A stretch of 64,000 nt of DNA. Source: Sepiola atlantica. Taxonomy: Eukaryota > Mollusca > Cephalopoda > Sepiida > Sepiolidae. Positions within the stretch are counted from its first letter, which is position 1, and every line of letters begins with the position of its first letter. The DNA lies in assembly GCA_963556195.1 (NCBI GenBank), contig OY744531.1:105773620-105837619 (forward strand), in the 5' to 3' direction. The position numbers and the translations under genes were made by a program. A model generated the notes under the pieces. The model was not told the origin of the DNA. It ran no database searches and saw only the letters and a program-made list of their open reading frames with translations. Positions 1-12,100 of the stretch are shown piece after piece.

Positions 1-62
1 TTGTAAGCAAATGTGCAGCAAATGTGCAGCAGATGTGCAGATTAATACGGCCTCTCCCGCTC
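1..62. repeat. Edge of a 12-bp minisatellite plus flank resembling the 22.7/25.6 kb element
   Basis: The window opens with about three copies of a unit close to ATGTGCAGCAAA. Next comes TAATACGGCCTCTCCCGCTCC and an A-run. That flank aligns loosely with TAATCCGCTCTCTCACGCTCC beside the 15-bp array at 25.6 kb. The rest lies outside the window. Confidence 0.4.
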
Positions 63-288
63 CACTTTTAAAAAAAAAAATGTTTGTTATTCAATTTTTT
101 GACAAAAAACTTCTGATTATTTATTGATTAAGCATCAAATATTCAGATTATAAACAAAAAATATTTTGATAAACTTGTTGAGTTTTCTATATAAGTTTAA
201 TGTAAAATGGTCAGTTGATTTTTGAACCAGTGTTTAACACAAATAATCCAGTTTACAAATGTTGGTGCTTTTTTTAAAAAAAATTTAA

Positions 289-822
289 CATGTTTCACCC
301 CAAACAAGGCAGGCCGTCACTGTAGACGTAAGGGGTTACTGAGAATTTGGGTGTAAGTTTTGGGTGTCATCCTAAGATGGGAGCTGTGTAGCGAGATGTC
401 TGTTTACATTAGTTTTAAATTTCTGCATGTCGGTACAGTTGGGGAAACAGGGAGCAATGAGGGAGTTCCAGAGACCGGCAGCACAAGGAAAGAAGCTATT
501 AGAGTAGAAGGCTGTCTGGCATCTGGGGACTTCCACAGTGAATGGATGGGATTTAGCTGATTGTCAGTAGGTCTAGTGTATATACGTCGGGGGGGGGGGG
601 GGAGGGGAGCACCAGAGCAGCCAGTTCATCGGAGCACAATCCATTGAAGTATTTGTAAAACAAGCACAAGGATGCTACATTGCGGCGATGGGGCAGGGGC
701 TGAAGTTTGGTGGATAGTGAGAGACTTATTAAGTTGGCGACTCTTTTTTAGACCTTGTCTAAGAGAGAGACTAGTGGATGATGCACCAGCTGAGATGTGG
801 CAACAATACTCCATGCATTGAG
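289..822 (-). mobile_element. LINE family A fragment (3' end of ORF2 and 3' UTR)
   Basis: Read on the minus strand, this matches the better copy at 17120-17830: the end of a reverse-transcriptase ORF, then a 3' UTR with a CCTTACGTCTACAGTG-like block and a GCCTGCCTTGTTTGGGGTGA-like end. Frames are broken by indels. A G-run near 590-605 sits where the family has a C-run. It lies upstream of MLH3 exon A, probably in an intron. Confidence 0.75.
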
Positions 823-1660
823 ATACATGCACAATATGGCAGTTCAAAATAAAATAAGAGGAAAACTTATGGATATATTTACTTATCAGTGAAAAATATT
901 AGTGTACACCAAAAATTATGGAAAATAAACGAGTAGAATTTTAACAAAAAAATAAAATTAATTTACGATTCGGAGCCAACGAACACCGAACCACAAGACT
1001 GCTTGGCGTCTTCATATTAGAAAAAGGGAGATAACCTTCTACGATGCGCTGGCTTGACACAAATGCGATATTTCGCATGTATCCCAATAGAAATAATCAC
1101 CCAAATGTCTTCATGCAATTTTTAGCAGGGGGATCATTTTATGTTTAACTTAGCTAGAAAATTGAATTTCACTCTAAATACTGAACAGGTTAGTTTTTCA
1201 CAATCTTGTTTTTATAATCTGAGAATTTTGTGTTGCAGGGATTTTTATGACCACCCGATCAGTCATTTTAAAGGAACAACCAAACAAACAAACAAACAAA
1301 GTTATACAAAAAAAAAGAAAGGTTTATACACACATAAATTGGATTGAAGTAACAGTGAAAACGGAAGAAGAGTCGCTAAATAAAATTGGGTTTAACGGTT
1401 TGGTGTCGAGATAATTGAAATAGATAAATGTTAGTCAAAGTCTGAAATTGCATCTAATGTACTTATTTGTATATTGGTTCAGGGCAGCCTTTTCATGGAG
1501 ACGCACTGAATTTGCAGGTAATATCTGCTTGTTTCTGTGTCTAACGTGGTTCTTCTGAAGTTTGTTTATTAATCTTGGCCCGATCTCCCCCTTGCAGCCA
1601 GCATCTCAACCAAGGGGAGATAACCTATATATTTTCTATAGCGTTTTACTGAAATATGAT
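823..1660. other. Non-coding, AT-rich; no gene seen
   Basis: No exon could be supported. The stretch 895-1040 shares GTACACCAAAAATTA and a GGGAGATAACC block with the foldback elements further right, so it is probably decayed transposon DNA. There are two GGGGAGATAAC-type motifs (around 1028 and 1614). Confidence 0.5.
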
Positions 1661-1663
1661 TTT

Positions 1664-2488
1664 TCGGTGCAACTTCGAAAAGCCTCAATAAAGAAAACAA
1701 ATAAATAAAAATAAAGACAAACTGGTATTATGTATGTGACGGAACAAAGACATCGTAAACTGATCAAGTAGTTTTTTTTTATCACACATAATCAAATTTT
1801 GTCATTTATTTTCCATGCTCGCTTGTCACGTCGCCATCTTTGAAAAAAGACATGAGTAATGAAGCGTATAGTATTCATTTAGTCACACTAATTACTATTA
1901 TAATACTACGTGCTCCGTTACTTATGCACACAGTTTGAATGAATGTTACCAATGATCGCCCTTTGACTGTAGGCGTATTAGAATAAACCCCTCTGGGATA
2001 ATATGTAAATAATTGCAAGGCATCAACATTTATCGTAGGCTTAATTCATTATTAGGTACAACTTCGAAAAAGCCTTAATAAAAACAAATGAATAAAAATA
2101 AATACATATCTGTGTTATGTATGTGACCGGGACGGAACAAAGACATCGTACACCAAAAATTACGTAAATTGATCAAGTAGTTTTTTTTTTTATCACACAT
2201 AATCAAATTTTGTCATTTTTTTTTTCATGCTCGCTTGTAACGTCGCCATCTTTGAAAAACAAGGGGCGTAAGTTAGCCCAGCGTTTCAAGCCCAGTGTGT
2301 CGTGACAAGCGAGCGTGGAAAAAAAATGACAAAATTTGATTTTCTGTGATAAAAAAAAACTACTTGCTCAATTTACGTAATTTTTGGTGTACAATGTCTT
2401 TGTTCCGTCACGGTCACATACGGAATACAGATATATATTTATTATTTGTTTTTTCCGTATTGGGGCTTTTCCGAAATTGCACCGATTT
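1664..2488. mobile_element. Foldback/MITE cluster: one half copy plus one full inverted pair
   Basis: About 190 bp starting CGGTGCAACTTCGAAAAGCC at 1664 recurs directly at 2057-2262 and inverted at 2290-2488. Shared blocks are GACGGAACAAAGACATCGTA, GATCAAGTAG followed by a T-run, ATCACACATAATCAAATTTT and GCTCGCTTGT. The pair 2057-2262/2290-2488 forms a non-autonomous element with long inverted arms; 1664-1852 is a solo arm. It shares GTACACCAAAAATTACG and CGCCATCTTT with the element at 4306. Confidence 0.75.
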
Positions 2489-2579
2489 TTCTTTTTTTTT
2501 TTAATTAAATAATAACAAAAACTTTATAAACAGAGGAACAAGTCATCAGGAAATATCGATTACTTGAGGATCATGTTGC

Positions 2580-2660
2580 ATTAAACTTGCATTCAAAATT
2601 GAACACCCATTCAAAATTGAACACCCATTCAAAATTGAACACCCATTCAAAATTGAACAA
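2580..2660 (+). repeat. Short tandem repeat, 17-bp unit, about 4 copies
   Basis: The unit CATTCAAAATTGAACAC repeats with small changes. Outside it, 2490-2975 is AT-rich and featureless. Confidence 0.8.
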
Positions 2661-2975
2661 GTCAGTTTAAAAAGAAGAAATTTATAATCTGAAAATTTAA
2701 TTCATGAAGAGGGTTTTTTGTTTTTTTAATAAGTCAAAAACCAAAATTTTAGAAAAGGCACGGGATGCTGTCATTTAACTATCTTTTCTGCCATCTTATA
2801 TATCTCTATACTACTCTGAGAATGTTGTTTGCTTTATTGTTATCATCTTGCTTCTTGTCACCGTGCACACTTCATCTGTAATTACATAAAGATATATGGG
2901 TTAAAGAAAAAGTAATTTGAAGACATCAACCACTTTAATTCCAACATATACATCAGGATTTTTATCTTTTTTTAT

Positions 2976-3968
2976 TTTTTATTTTACTAAAGCATCACCA
3001 CTTATCAAGGCCGAAAGGCCACTCGAGGATAAGGGTTAATGAGTTCATCAGGTGGATGGTGATACAACACCGTGAGGATTGGTAATGATGGTGGAAATTG
3101 GGCAGAATTTGATTATTTAAGAGAACGACTCAACAAGAATTTGTTTACTTTGTACTTGAAAACGAGCATGTTATAGTCGGTTATGAAGCAGCTCCATGGT
3201 ATTGTGTTCCACAGACGGGTAGTTCTTGGAAAGAAACTTTGCTCATGGAAGTTTCGTTTAGTTAGTTTTAGGCACAGGGAAGAAGAAAGGGAAATTATTG
3301 ACGGTAGTTGTAGCGAGACGAGTTTTTGTTGTAAATGTTTGACATGGGGGGGGGGGCATAGATTGAAGTTCAGTCGAGCACCTGCCATGAAAATAACGAT
3401 AGAGTAGAGAAAGACTAGCAACGTCTCTTCTGTGAGAAAGAGGTAGTAGGGAGGAGAAGAGGGCATTGCCCACTAGATTTCTAAGTCAGTTTTGTACTCT
3501 GTCAAGGCAGGAAAGGTTGCTCTGAGCAGCACCTCCCCAGATGTGGCAACAATACCTCCCCACCTTAGGGCGTATTTGACTCTTAATTGCATCAGGAGTG
3601 AGATACCTTCTGGAGCAGTAGAATGATCCAACCATTTTTCCAGCGACCTTGGCAACGGATTTTATGTAAGTCTTCCATTTCAGGTCAGGGGTGAAGGTCA
3701 GTCCCAGAATCTTGTCAAAGCAGGGGGCTTCCTCAAGACGAGAGCCATTCATTTCAATTAAGACCAAGTGGGGATCAGAGCGTTGGTGGTGAAAAAAGAG
3801 AAGCTTAGTTTTGGACGCATTAAAAGTAATCAGCCACTTTTTCCCCCATTATACCACGTGCGCAAGGTCGGAAGAGAGAGAATCAGAAAGATCTTGGTCA
3901 TTTCTGCTCTTCGAAGCGTTGCCATAGATGGTTGTGTCGTCTGCATAAATGTCGACGAATGATCTTAG
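2976..3968 (-). mobile_element. LINE family B fragment with reverse-transcriptase YADD motif
   Basis: On the minus strand, the catalytic YADD codons lie at about 3936-3947 in the context DIYADDTTIYGN. They are followed by TFNASKTKLLFF, LGLTFTPDLKWKTYI, IRPKVGRYCCHIWGGA and finally TTRLWNTIPWSC near 3190. This is the palm-to-C-terminus order of a Jockey/CR1-type ORF2. The 3' UTR ends with CTTATCCTCGAGTGGCC and GGCCTTGATAAGTGGTGA near 2995-3040. Stops and frameshifts break the ORF, so it is a dead 5'-truncated copy. Confidence 0.88.
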
Positions 3969-4049
3969 AATTTGGGAGATCTTTGATGAAAATCAGGAAA
4001 CTGATTTATTTGAATTTCTTTGTCTTATATTATCGCCTACAAGTCTTCC

Positions 4050-4165
4050 ATTAACGCCTGGCATTTTCATCTCGGCAACTCTCGAGCGCTTCCGTAACCT
4101 ACCTGATCGTTGCCGACGCGAAGTCACAGAAATCAGGCGCGTCATCTATAACAGCACCCTTTTGT
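4050..4165 (+). mobile_element. Relic of the same element family as 26703-27280
   Basis: CGACGCGAAGTCACAGAAAT followed by GCGCGTCAT resembles the ends at 26703, 27228 and 27590 (motif GCGAAGTCACGGAAAC). It is a small isolated fragment of a dispersed family with no coding content. Confidence 0.5.
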
Positions 4166-4305
4166 CTATTAATTCTGTTACAGTTGCTTAAAAATTTGTT
4201 ATGGTCAGCCTCTCTAACCATTTACTTTACTTTTGTTTTTATCTATTGATCTAATGTATCGATGTTGACCCAAAGGGTTACATGTCATCTACTATATATT
4301 AAAGG

Positions 4306-4704
4306 GGTGCTTCTGCTGTTTCGCAGTGACATGTTAAAAAAAAAAATAGCTAAAAGAATTGTATAAACTTTGTTATGTACTTACGTGGTAACTTAATAGA
4401 AGACTGTACACCAAAAATTACGCAAATTCATCCAGTATTTATTAAATTAAAAATAAAAAAAACATTTTTATCGGTAGTCGCCATCTTTCAATCTTTTTTT
4501 TTTAAAAGCGAGTTATCTCCCTTGCCAAAACTGGTTACAAAATGTCTAACGATACGTAAAATCGTTTTCTTTTTTTTCTTATAATTTAATTAAATTGCGT
4601 AATTTTTTCTGTACAATCTTATTTTCAGCTACCACGTAAGTACATAACAAAGTTTATACATTTCTTTAAATATTTTCATGTCGTAGTCAAACAGCAGAAG
4701 CACC
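4306..4704. mobile_element. Foldback MITE with 16-bp perfect termini and 8-bp target duplication (Merlin-like)
   Basis: The left end GGTGCTTCTGCTGTTT is exactly mirrored at the right end, and the 8-bp ATTAAAGG flanks both sides (4298-4305 and 4705-4712). Longer arms continue inward with blocks such as GTATAAACTTTGTTATGTAC and TTACGTGGTA in inverted order. There is no coding capacity. An 8-bp duplication plus a GG start fits Merlin (or hAT); the GGTGCTT start is shared with the 6738 and 32468 elements, which favours Merlin. Confidence 0.85.
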
Positions 4705-4929
4705 ATTAAAGGTGTTACCAGTGTCACTATCTATGTACTTACTCTAACCCTAACGTACCTTATGCTATAAGTTAATATAAATAAAAATGTCTGTTAACAC
4801 TCCTATCTATCCTGACCAATTGTACTACTTACCCGTGTGATACAATTTCTAATTTCGTTTGACTTGTTTATCATCTTCTTTTCTATTTAATCGTGAAACA
4901 TGTCATGAATCGATGTATTCTTGTTGTAG

Positions 4930-5070
4930 ATATGTACCAATTGGAGAACAGCGAAGAAAATGAAAAGCTGTCTGTGAAATCTTCTCAGATTTGTCCTCCT
5001 TGGACATTCAACTTGTCCGACAAGGAAATAAGAATTGTCACTTCCTTCGCGGATGAATTCGCAAAAATTG
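4930..5070 (+). CDS. MLH3: MLH3 exon A (first visible exon)
   Basis: The acceptor is TTGTTGTAG ending at 4929 and the donor is GTAAAG at 5071. The exon enters with two bases of a split codon and leaves with one (phase 1 on both sides). It encodes 46 residues plus a split Gly, including ICPPWTFNLSDKEIRI and FADEFAKIG. This corresponds to the start of the MLH3 C-terminal domain after the DQHA segment. It is the weakest-conserved exon; the assignment rests on its frame-perfect join to exon B at AKIG-LQLKI. Confidence 0.82.
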
Positions 5071-6081
5071 GTAAAGTTATTTCTTACCCCTTTTTTTTTT
5101 TTTAATTATTATTAATTCTTCCTCAATTTGAAATTTTAAGTTTTAAGTTTTATTAGATCAAAATTTGACTCTTGAATTCAAAGATAAAATATTGATTTGT
5201 CAGATGAATTTCTATTTAGCTCTAACATGCAAAATCTGACAAGATAACTTTATGTATTGGAATATGTGTGCAGAGGTATATACATGTGTAGTGTATATAT
5301 GTGTATGTATGTGTGTTTCAACATAACAATAGTATGTGTACGATCGTTTCTGAGACGATACGAGGTCTGTCTAAAAAATATCCGACCTTAGGCCAGAAAA
5401 AATATTCTGGATACATAACGGGATTGGGACCCTAATCCCCTTCAAAGTAGGCCCCTTATGCTTGCACACACTTAGCCCACCGATCCATCCACTGCCGGAA
5501 ACACCTCTGGATGTCTTCTTTTGGAATGGTGTTCATCTCCGCCGTCGCGTTTGATTCAGCTGGTGTTTGGAGAAGATGTGATGTGTAACACAAATTAAGG
5601 AGTGGTTCAACCGATTCAAAAATGGCCGCACATCAGCGGAGAGATACCAGCGTTCTGGCAGGCCCCAAACTGCTCGAGGTGCAGCTGTTTTTAGGAAGGT
5701 GCAAAAAAAGAGATAATGCAGAACGCGACGGCCTAATAAACGCTGCTAATAAATATTGACTCACGGGCATTGTATAAAGATATTTTTTATTTTTTTTATT
5801 TTAAAAATATTTTTAAAATTTTTAATCTTAGCTGATATATTTCCCCCCCCCCCTTTTTTTTTTGGACTTTATCAAAATTTTTAATCTCACATTTCTTTCC
5901 ATAACACAAAATTTAAACAACTCTAATTTAACACTCGGAAGCAAATACCGTATCCCTACGAGAGTGATACGTGGGTTCTAATTTCTTTACCAGGTGACAA
6001 CATAAACTGAAGAGGGCCGGATAGTTAACACCTTCTGAGCTTGAAACCGACGGTACTGATGTTGTACTGATTTTCTGTAAC

Positions 6082-6121
<40 letters not shown>

Positions 6122-9100
6122 TGGCATAATCACATTGACACATCGGTTCTCATTAGATGACTTTTAGAGGGACACACAAAACACGATAAACATAAACAGG
6201 ATGTATGAAACATGATACATAAAGAGGGTAAAAAGCAGATATAATTACTAATGTAAAGACTATGTTAATTGTCCCAACACAATTGATAAAGAACATGTAG
6301 TGTAAGGGTAAACAAATAGAGAGAGATATGTGATGAATAAAGTACAAGTAAACATCACTTTGTTGTTGATGCTGTAATCAGAAGACAGATCTTACAGAAA
6401 TGGCATCAGAGTTGTGAATGCCATGCAAATGAGCAGGCCAAATGGACCATGTCCGCTATGCTTGAAGCCCAGCCAGAAAAATAACTGAATCTGGTTTTCC
6501 AAATTTGCATGTTGGGGGGAAATTTGATATTTTTTATTTCCAAAAGTAGAAGAGTGCATTCTATCGATGCTTAGTATGGTTCAAGGGAGATAACTCCTGA
6601 CTATTCTGTACCAACATCCTTTTTCTATGTTGAGCATTTTGTATAAAGGAGATAAGTCTAAGAAAATTGTTATTGTTAATAAACCAATTTTTTTAATAGA
6701 AAATTGGTTGTGTTTGTGCCATCCGAAAATAAATTTTGGTGCTTGTTCACTATTTCGGCCAGACGGCAAAAATTATTTATGTGTGAAAACAATATTATGT
6801 ATTTACTCACTGGTATTTTATTGTTCAATGTTGAAAAAATCAGGAAAAATTATCCAGTAGAACTTTAATTACAAATATTTTTACATTTTCCGTATCGTAC
6901 AAGGCACTTCGATGACCATGCCTCCATTTGTTACCGTTGGACAGAAGTCAAGGACAGATAATTTGCAAGGGCAGGTAATACGCATTTAAAAAAAAAATAA
7001 AAATAAAAAACAAGTACATTGATAAAAATATAATTTATTGTAATGAGTATATTTAATTTGAAAGTAAATAAAATTAAAGTAATTAAATTGAAACTGGGTA
7101 TCTTTCCACAATTTCGTGGAAGAGACAACCTAGCTTGTTGATTATCTGCCCTTGACTTCTGTCCAACAGTAGCAAATGGAGGCATAGTCATCGAAGTGAC
7201 TTGTACGATACGGAAAATGTAAAAATATTTGTAATTACAGTTCTACTGGATAATTTTTCCTAATTTTTTCAACATTGAACAATAAAATACCAGTGAGTAA
7301 GTACATAATATTGTTTTCACACATAAATAATTTTTCTGTCTGGCCGAAACAGTGAACAAGCACCCAAATTTCAATCAGTTTTGAATGATTTATTTTGTAT
7401 TTTTAGGTTTGCAACTGAAGATTCGCCAAGAAGACAACACAATTGAAATTCGCACTGCACCGTCGTGCATCATGGCGCGAGAAGCAAGTGAACGCAAACA
7501 TAACCGCAACACAGTGGCCAAGGATTTGGTTCTAGTAAGACTTTTTAATTATCTTCGTTGTTTTTTTTTTTTTTGTTTTTTTTTTTTAATGAGTCACTGT
7601 TTATCAAGGCTTGGGGGCCACTCAAGGATAAGGGTTTAAAAGATTGTCAGTGGAATGATGCTCGCCACCACGAGATGATGATCGGAAACAATGAGTGGAA
7701 TGGGCAGAAGATTACTTAAAAAGAATTAATTATCCAAGAGGACGGCTCAACAAGTATTTGTTTACATTAGACTTGAAGACGACTATGCTGTAGTCGGTAA
7801 GGAAGTAAACTCGTGGTATTTTGTTCCACATTTAGGATGTTCTAAGAAAGGAATTTTGTTTGTGGAAGTTTCGTTTGGTTTTTGGTACAGAGATGGAGAA
7901 AGGAAAGTTTTTGGCTGTGGTTGTAGAGAGACGAGTTCTTGCTGTGAATGTTTTATTGGAGGTGGGGGGGGGGGGCAGGGATTGGAGCTCTGTCGAACAC
8001 CTACCATGAAAATAACGATCGAGTAGAGAGAGACTAGCAGCATCTCTTCTGTGCAAAAGAGGCTGTACGGAAGAGAAGAGATCATCCCCCCCCACTAGAT
8101 TGTCAAGTTGGTTTTGTATTTCGTCAACGCAAGAAAGAGTGCTCGGAGCGGCACCTCCCCATATTTGACAGCAATATTCCATCTTAGGACGTATCTATCT
8201 ATTCCCTCCAAATTATCATAAAGTGTTGTTATTCAGAAGGAAATTGTTTTTTCTCTGAATAATTAAAAATGAGATTTTTTTTTTCTTGGTTTTTTTGTGA
8301 AGAATCTTTTAATTAGCAAATATTATTCAGGTAATTGCAGAATCTTCTTTGAATTCTTTTTTGCTGGTTTTTATCGATCGAGTTTTCAACATAATGCAAG
8401 ATGTAGCATAATCCATGAAACATTCAATTTTTTATCAAAGCAAAATGTTGAATACCGGCTACTTGTAGTGTTAGGGTTAAGCTATCTGTGTTAGGGTTAG
8501 GGTATCTGTGTTAGGGTTAGGGTTAAGCTATCTGTGTTAGGGTTAGGGTATCTGTGTTAGGGTTAGGGTTAAGCTATCTGTGTTAGGGTTAGGGTATCTG
8601 TGTTAGGGTTAGGGTTAAGCTATCTGTGTTAGGGTATCTGTGTTAGTGTTAGGGTTAAGCTACCTGTGTTAGTGTTAGGGTTAAGCTACCTGTGTTAGTG
8701 TTAGGGTTAAGCTATCTGTGTTAGGGTTAGGGTTAAGCTATCTGTGTTAGGGTTAGGGTTAAGCTACCTGTGTTAGGGTTAGGGTTAAGCTACCTGTGTT
8801 AGGGTTAGGGTTAAGCTACCTGTGTTAGGGTTAGGGTTAAGCTATCTGTGTTAGGGTTAGGGTTAAGCTATCTGTGTTAGGGTTAGGGTTAAGCTACCTG
8901 TGTTAGGGTTAGGGTTAAGCTACCTGTGTTAGGGTTAGGGTTAAGCTATCTGTGTTAGGGTTAGGGTTAAGCTATCTGTGTTAGCGTTAGGGTTAAGCTA
9001 TCTGTGTTAGGGTTAGGGTTAAGCTACCTGTGTTAGGGTTAGGGTTAAGCTACCTGTGTTAGGGTTAGGGTTAAGCTACCTGTGTTAGGGTTAGGGTTAA

Positions 9101-12100
9101 GCTATCTGTGTTAGGGTTAGGGTTAAGCTACCTGTGTTAGTGTTAGGGTTAAGCTATCTGTGTTAGGGTTAGGGTTAAGCTATCTGTGTTAGGGTTAGGG
9201 TTAAGCTACCTGTGTTAGGGTTAGGGTTAAGCTACCTGTGTTAGGGTTAGGGTTAAGCTATCTGTGTTAGGGTTAGGGTTAAGCTATCTGTGTTAGCGTT
9301 AGGGTTAAGCTATCTGTGTTAGGGTTAGGGTTAAGCTACCTGTGTTAGGGTTAGGGTTAAGCTACCTGTGTTAGGGTTAGGGTTAAGCTACCTGTGTTAG
9401 GGTTAGGGTTAAGCTATCTGTGTTAGGGTTAGGGTTAAGCTACCTGTGTTAGTGTTAGGGTTAAGCTATCTGTGTTAGGGTTAGGGTTAAGCTATCTGTG
9501 TTAGGGTTAGGGTTAAGCTACCTGTGTTAGGGTTAGGGTTAAGCTACCTGTGTTAGGGTTAGGGTTAAGCTATCTGTGTTAGGGTTAGGGTTAAGCTATC
9601 TGTGTTAGCGTTAGGGTTAAGCTATCTGTGTTAGGGTTAGGGTTAAGCTATCTGTGTTAGGGTTAGGGTTAAGCTATCTGTGTTAGTGTTAGGGTTAAGC
9701 TATCTGTGTTAGGGTTAGGGTTAAGCTATCTGTGTTAGGGTTAGGGTTAAGCTACCTGTGTTAGGGTTAGGGTTAAGCTATCTGTGTTAGGGTTAGGGTT
9801 AAGCTATCTGTGTTAGGGTTAGGGTTAAGCTACCTGTGTTAGGGTTAGGGTTAAGCTATCTGTGTTAGGGTTAGGGTTAAGCTATCTGTGTTAGGGTTAG
9901 GGTTAAGCTATCTGTGTTAGCGTTAGGGTTAAGCTATCTGTGTTAGGGTTAGGGTTAAGCTACCTGTGTTAGGGTTAGGGTTAAGCTACCTGTGTTAGCG
10001 TTAGGGTTAAGCTATCTGTGTTAGGGTTAGGGTTAAGCTATCTGTGTTAGGGTTAGGGTTAAGCTACCTGTGTTAGGGTTAGGGTTAAGCTATCTGTGTT
10101 AGGGTTAGGGTTAAGCTATCTGTGTTAGCGTTAGGGTTAAGCTATCTGTGTTAGGGTTAGGGTTAAGCTATCTGTGTTAGGGTTAGGGTTAAGCTACCTG
10201 TGTTAGTGTTAGGGTTAAGCTATCTGTGTTAGGGTTAGGGTTAAGCTATCTGTGTTAGGGTTAGGGTTAAGCTATCTGTGTTAGTGTTAGGGTTAAGCTA
10301 TCTGTGTTAGGGTTAGGGTTAAGCTATCTGTGTTAGGGTTAGGGTTAAGCTACCTGTGTTAGGGTTAGGGTTAAGCTATCTGTGTTAGGGTTAGGGTTAA
10401 GCTATCTGTGTTAGGGTTAGGGTTAAGCTATCTGTGTTAGCGTTAGGGTTAAGCTATCTGTGTTAGGGTTAGGGTTAAGCTATCTGTGTTAGTGTTAGGG
10501 TTAAGCTACCTGTGTTAGCGTTAGGGTTAAGCTATCTGTGTTAGGGTTAGGGTTAAGCTATCTGTGTTAGGGTTAGGGTTAAGCTACCTGTGTTAGGGTT
10601 AGGGTTAAGCTATCTGTGTTAGGGTTAGGGTTAAGCTATCTGTGTTAGGGTTAGGGTTAAGCTATCTGTGTTAGTGTTAGGGTTAAGCTATCTGTGTTAG
10701 GGTTAGGGTTAAGCTATCTGTGTTAGGGTTAGGGTTAAGCTACCTGTGTTAGGGTTAGGGTTAAGCTATCTGTGTTAGTGTTAGGGTTAAGCTATCTGTG
10801 TTAGTGTTAGGGTTAAGCTATCTGTGTTAGTGTTAGGGTTAAGCTACCTGTGTTAGTGTTAGGGTTAAGCTACCTGTGTTAGTGTTAGGGTTAAGCTATC
10901 TGTGTTAGTGTTAGGGTTAAGCTATCTGTGTTAGTGTTAGGGTTAAGCTATCTGTGTTAGTGTTAGGGTTAAGCTATCTGTGTTAGGGTTAGGGTTAAGC
11001 TATCTGTGTTAGGGTTAGGGTTAAGCTATCTGTGTTAGCGTTAGGGTTAAGCTATCTGTGTTAGGGTTAGGGTTAAGCTATCTGTGTTAGGGTTAGGGTT
11101 AAGCTATCTGTGTTAGGGTTAAGCTATCTGTGTTAGGGTTAGGGTTAAGCTATCTGTGTTAGGGTTAAGCTATCTGTGTTAGTGTTAGGGTTAAGCTATC
11201 TGTGTTAGTGTTAGGGTTAAGCTATCTGTGTTAGGGTTAGGGTTAAGCTACCTGTGTTAGTGTTAGGGTTAAGCTACCTGTGTTAGTGTTAGGGTTAAGC
11301 TACCTGTGTTAGTGTTAGGGTTAAGCTACCTGTGTTAGTGTTAGGGTTAAGCTACCTGTGTTAGTGTTAGGGTTAAGCTACCTGTGTTAGTGTTAGGGTT
11401 AAGCTACCTGTGTTAGGGTTAAGCTACCTGTGTTAGTGTTAGGGTTAAGCTACCTGTGTTAGTGTTAGGGTTAAGCTACCTGTGTTAGTGTTAGGGTTAA
11501 GCTACCTGTGTTAGTGTTAGGGTTAAGCTACCTGTGTTAGTGTTAGGGTTAAGCTATCTGTGTTAGGGTTAGGGTTAAGCTATCTGTGTTAGGGTTAGGG
11601 TTAAGCTATCTGTGTTAGGGTTAGGGTTAAGCTATCTGTGTTAGGGTTAGGGTTAAGCTATCTGTGTTAGGGTTAAGCTATCTGTGTTAGGGTTAGGGTT
11701 AAGCTATCTGATTTAGGGTTAGGGTTAAGCTACCTGTGTTAGGGTTAGGGTTAAGCTATCTGTGTTAGGGTTAGGGTTAAGCTACCTGTGTTAGTGTTAG
11801 GGTTAAGCTACCTGTGTTAGGGTTAAGCTACCTGTGTTAGTGTTAGGGTTAAGCTACCTGTGTTAGTGTTAGGGTTAAGCTACCTGTGTTAGTGTTAGGG
11901 TTAAGCTACCTGTGTTAGGGTTAGGGTTAAGCTATCTGTGTTAGCGTTAGGGTTAAGCTATCTGTGTTAGGGTTAAGCTATCTGTGTTAGGGTTAAGCTA
12001 TCTGTGTTAGGGTTAAGCTATCTGTGTTAGTGTTAGGGTTAAGCTATCTGTGTTAGGGTTAGGGTTAAGCTATCAATGTTAGGGTTAGGGTTAAGCTATC

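Larger units (their letters stand above)
5071..7406 (+). other. MLH3 intron A-B
   Basis: This 2.3 kb intron holds a deleted mariner-like copy, a short TA tract and a Merlin-like foldback that ends 42 bp before the acceptor. The rest (5725-6090, 6114-6737) is AT-rich sequence without recognisable content. Confidence 0.8.

Noticed and set aside
1483..1517. Possible 35-bp exon with AG before and GT after (HGDALNLQ-like)
   Set aside because: The length and phase do not lead to a recognisable MLH3 segment, and chance AG/GT pairs are common.
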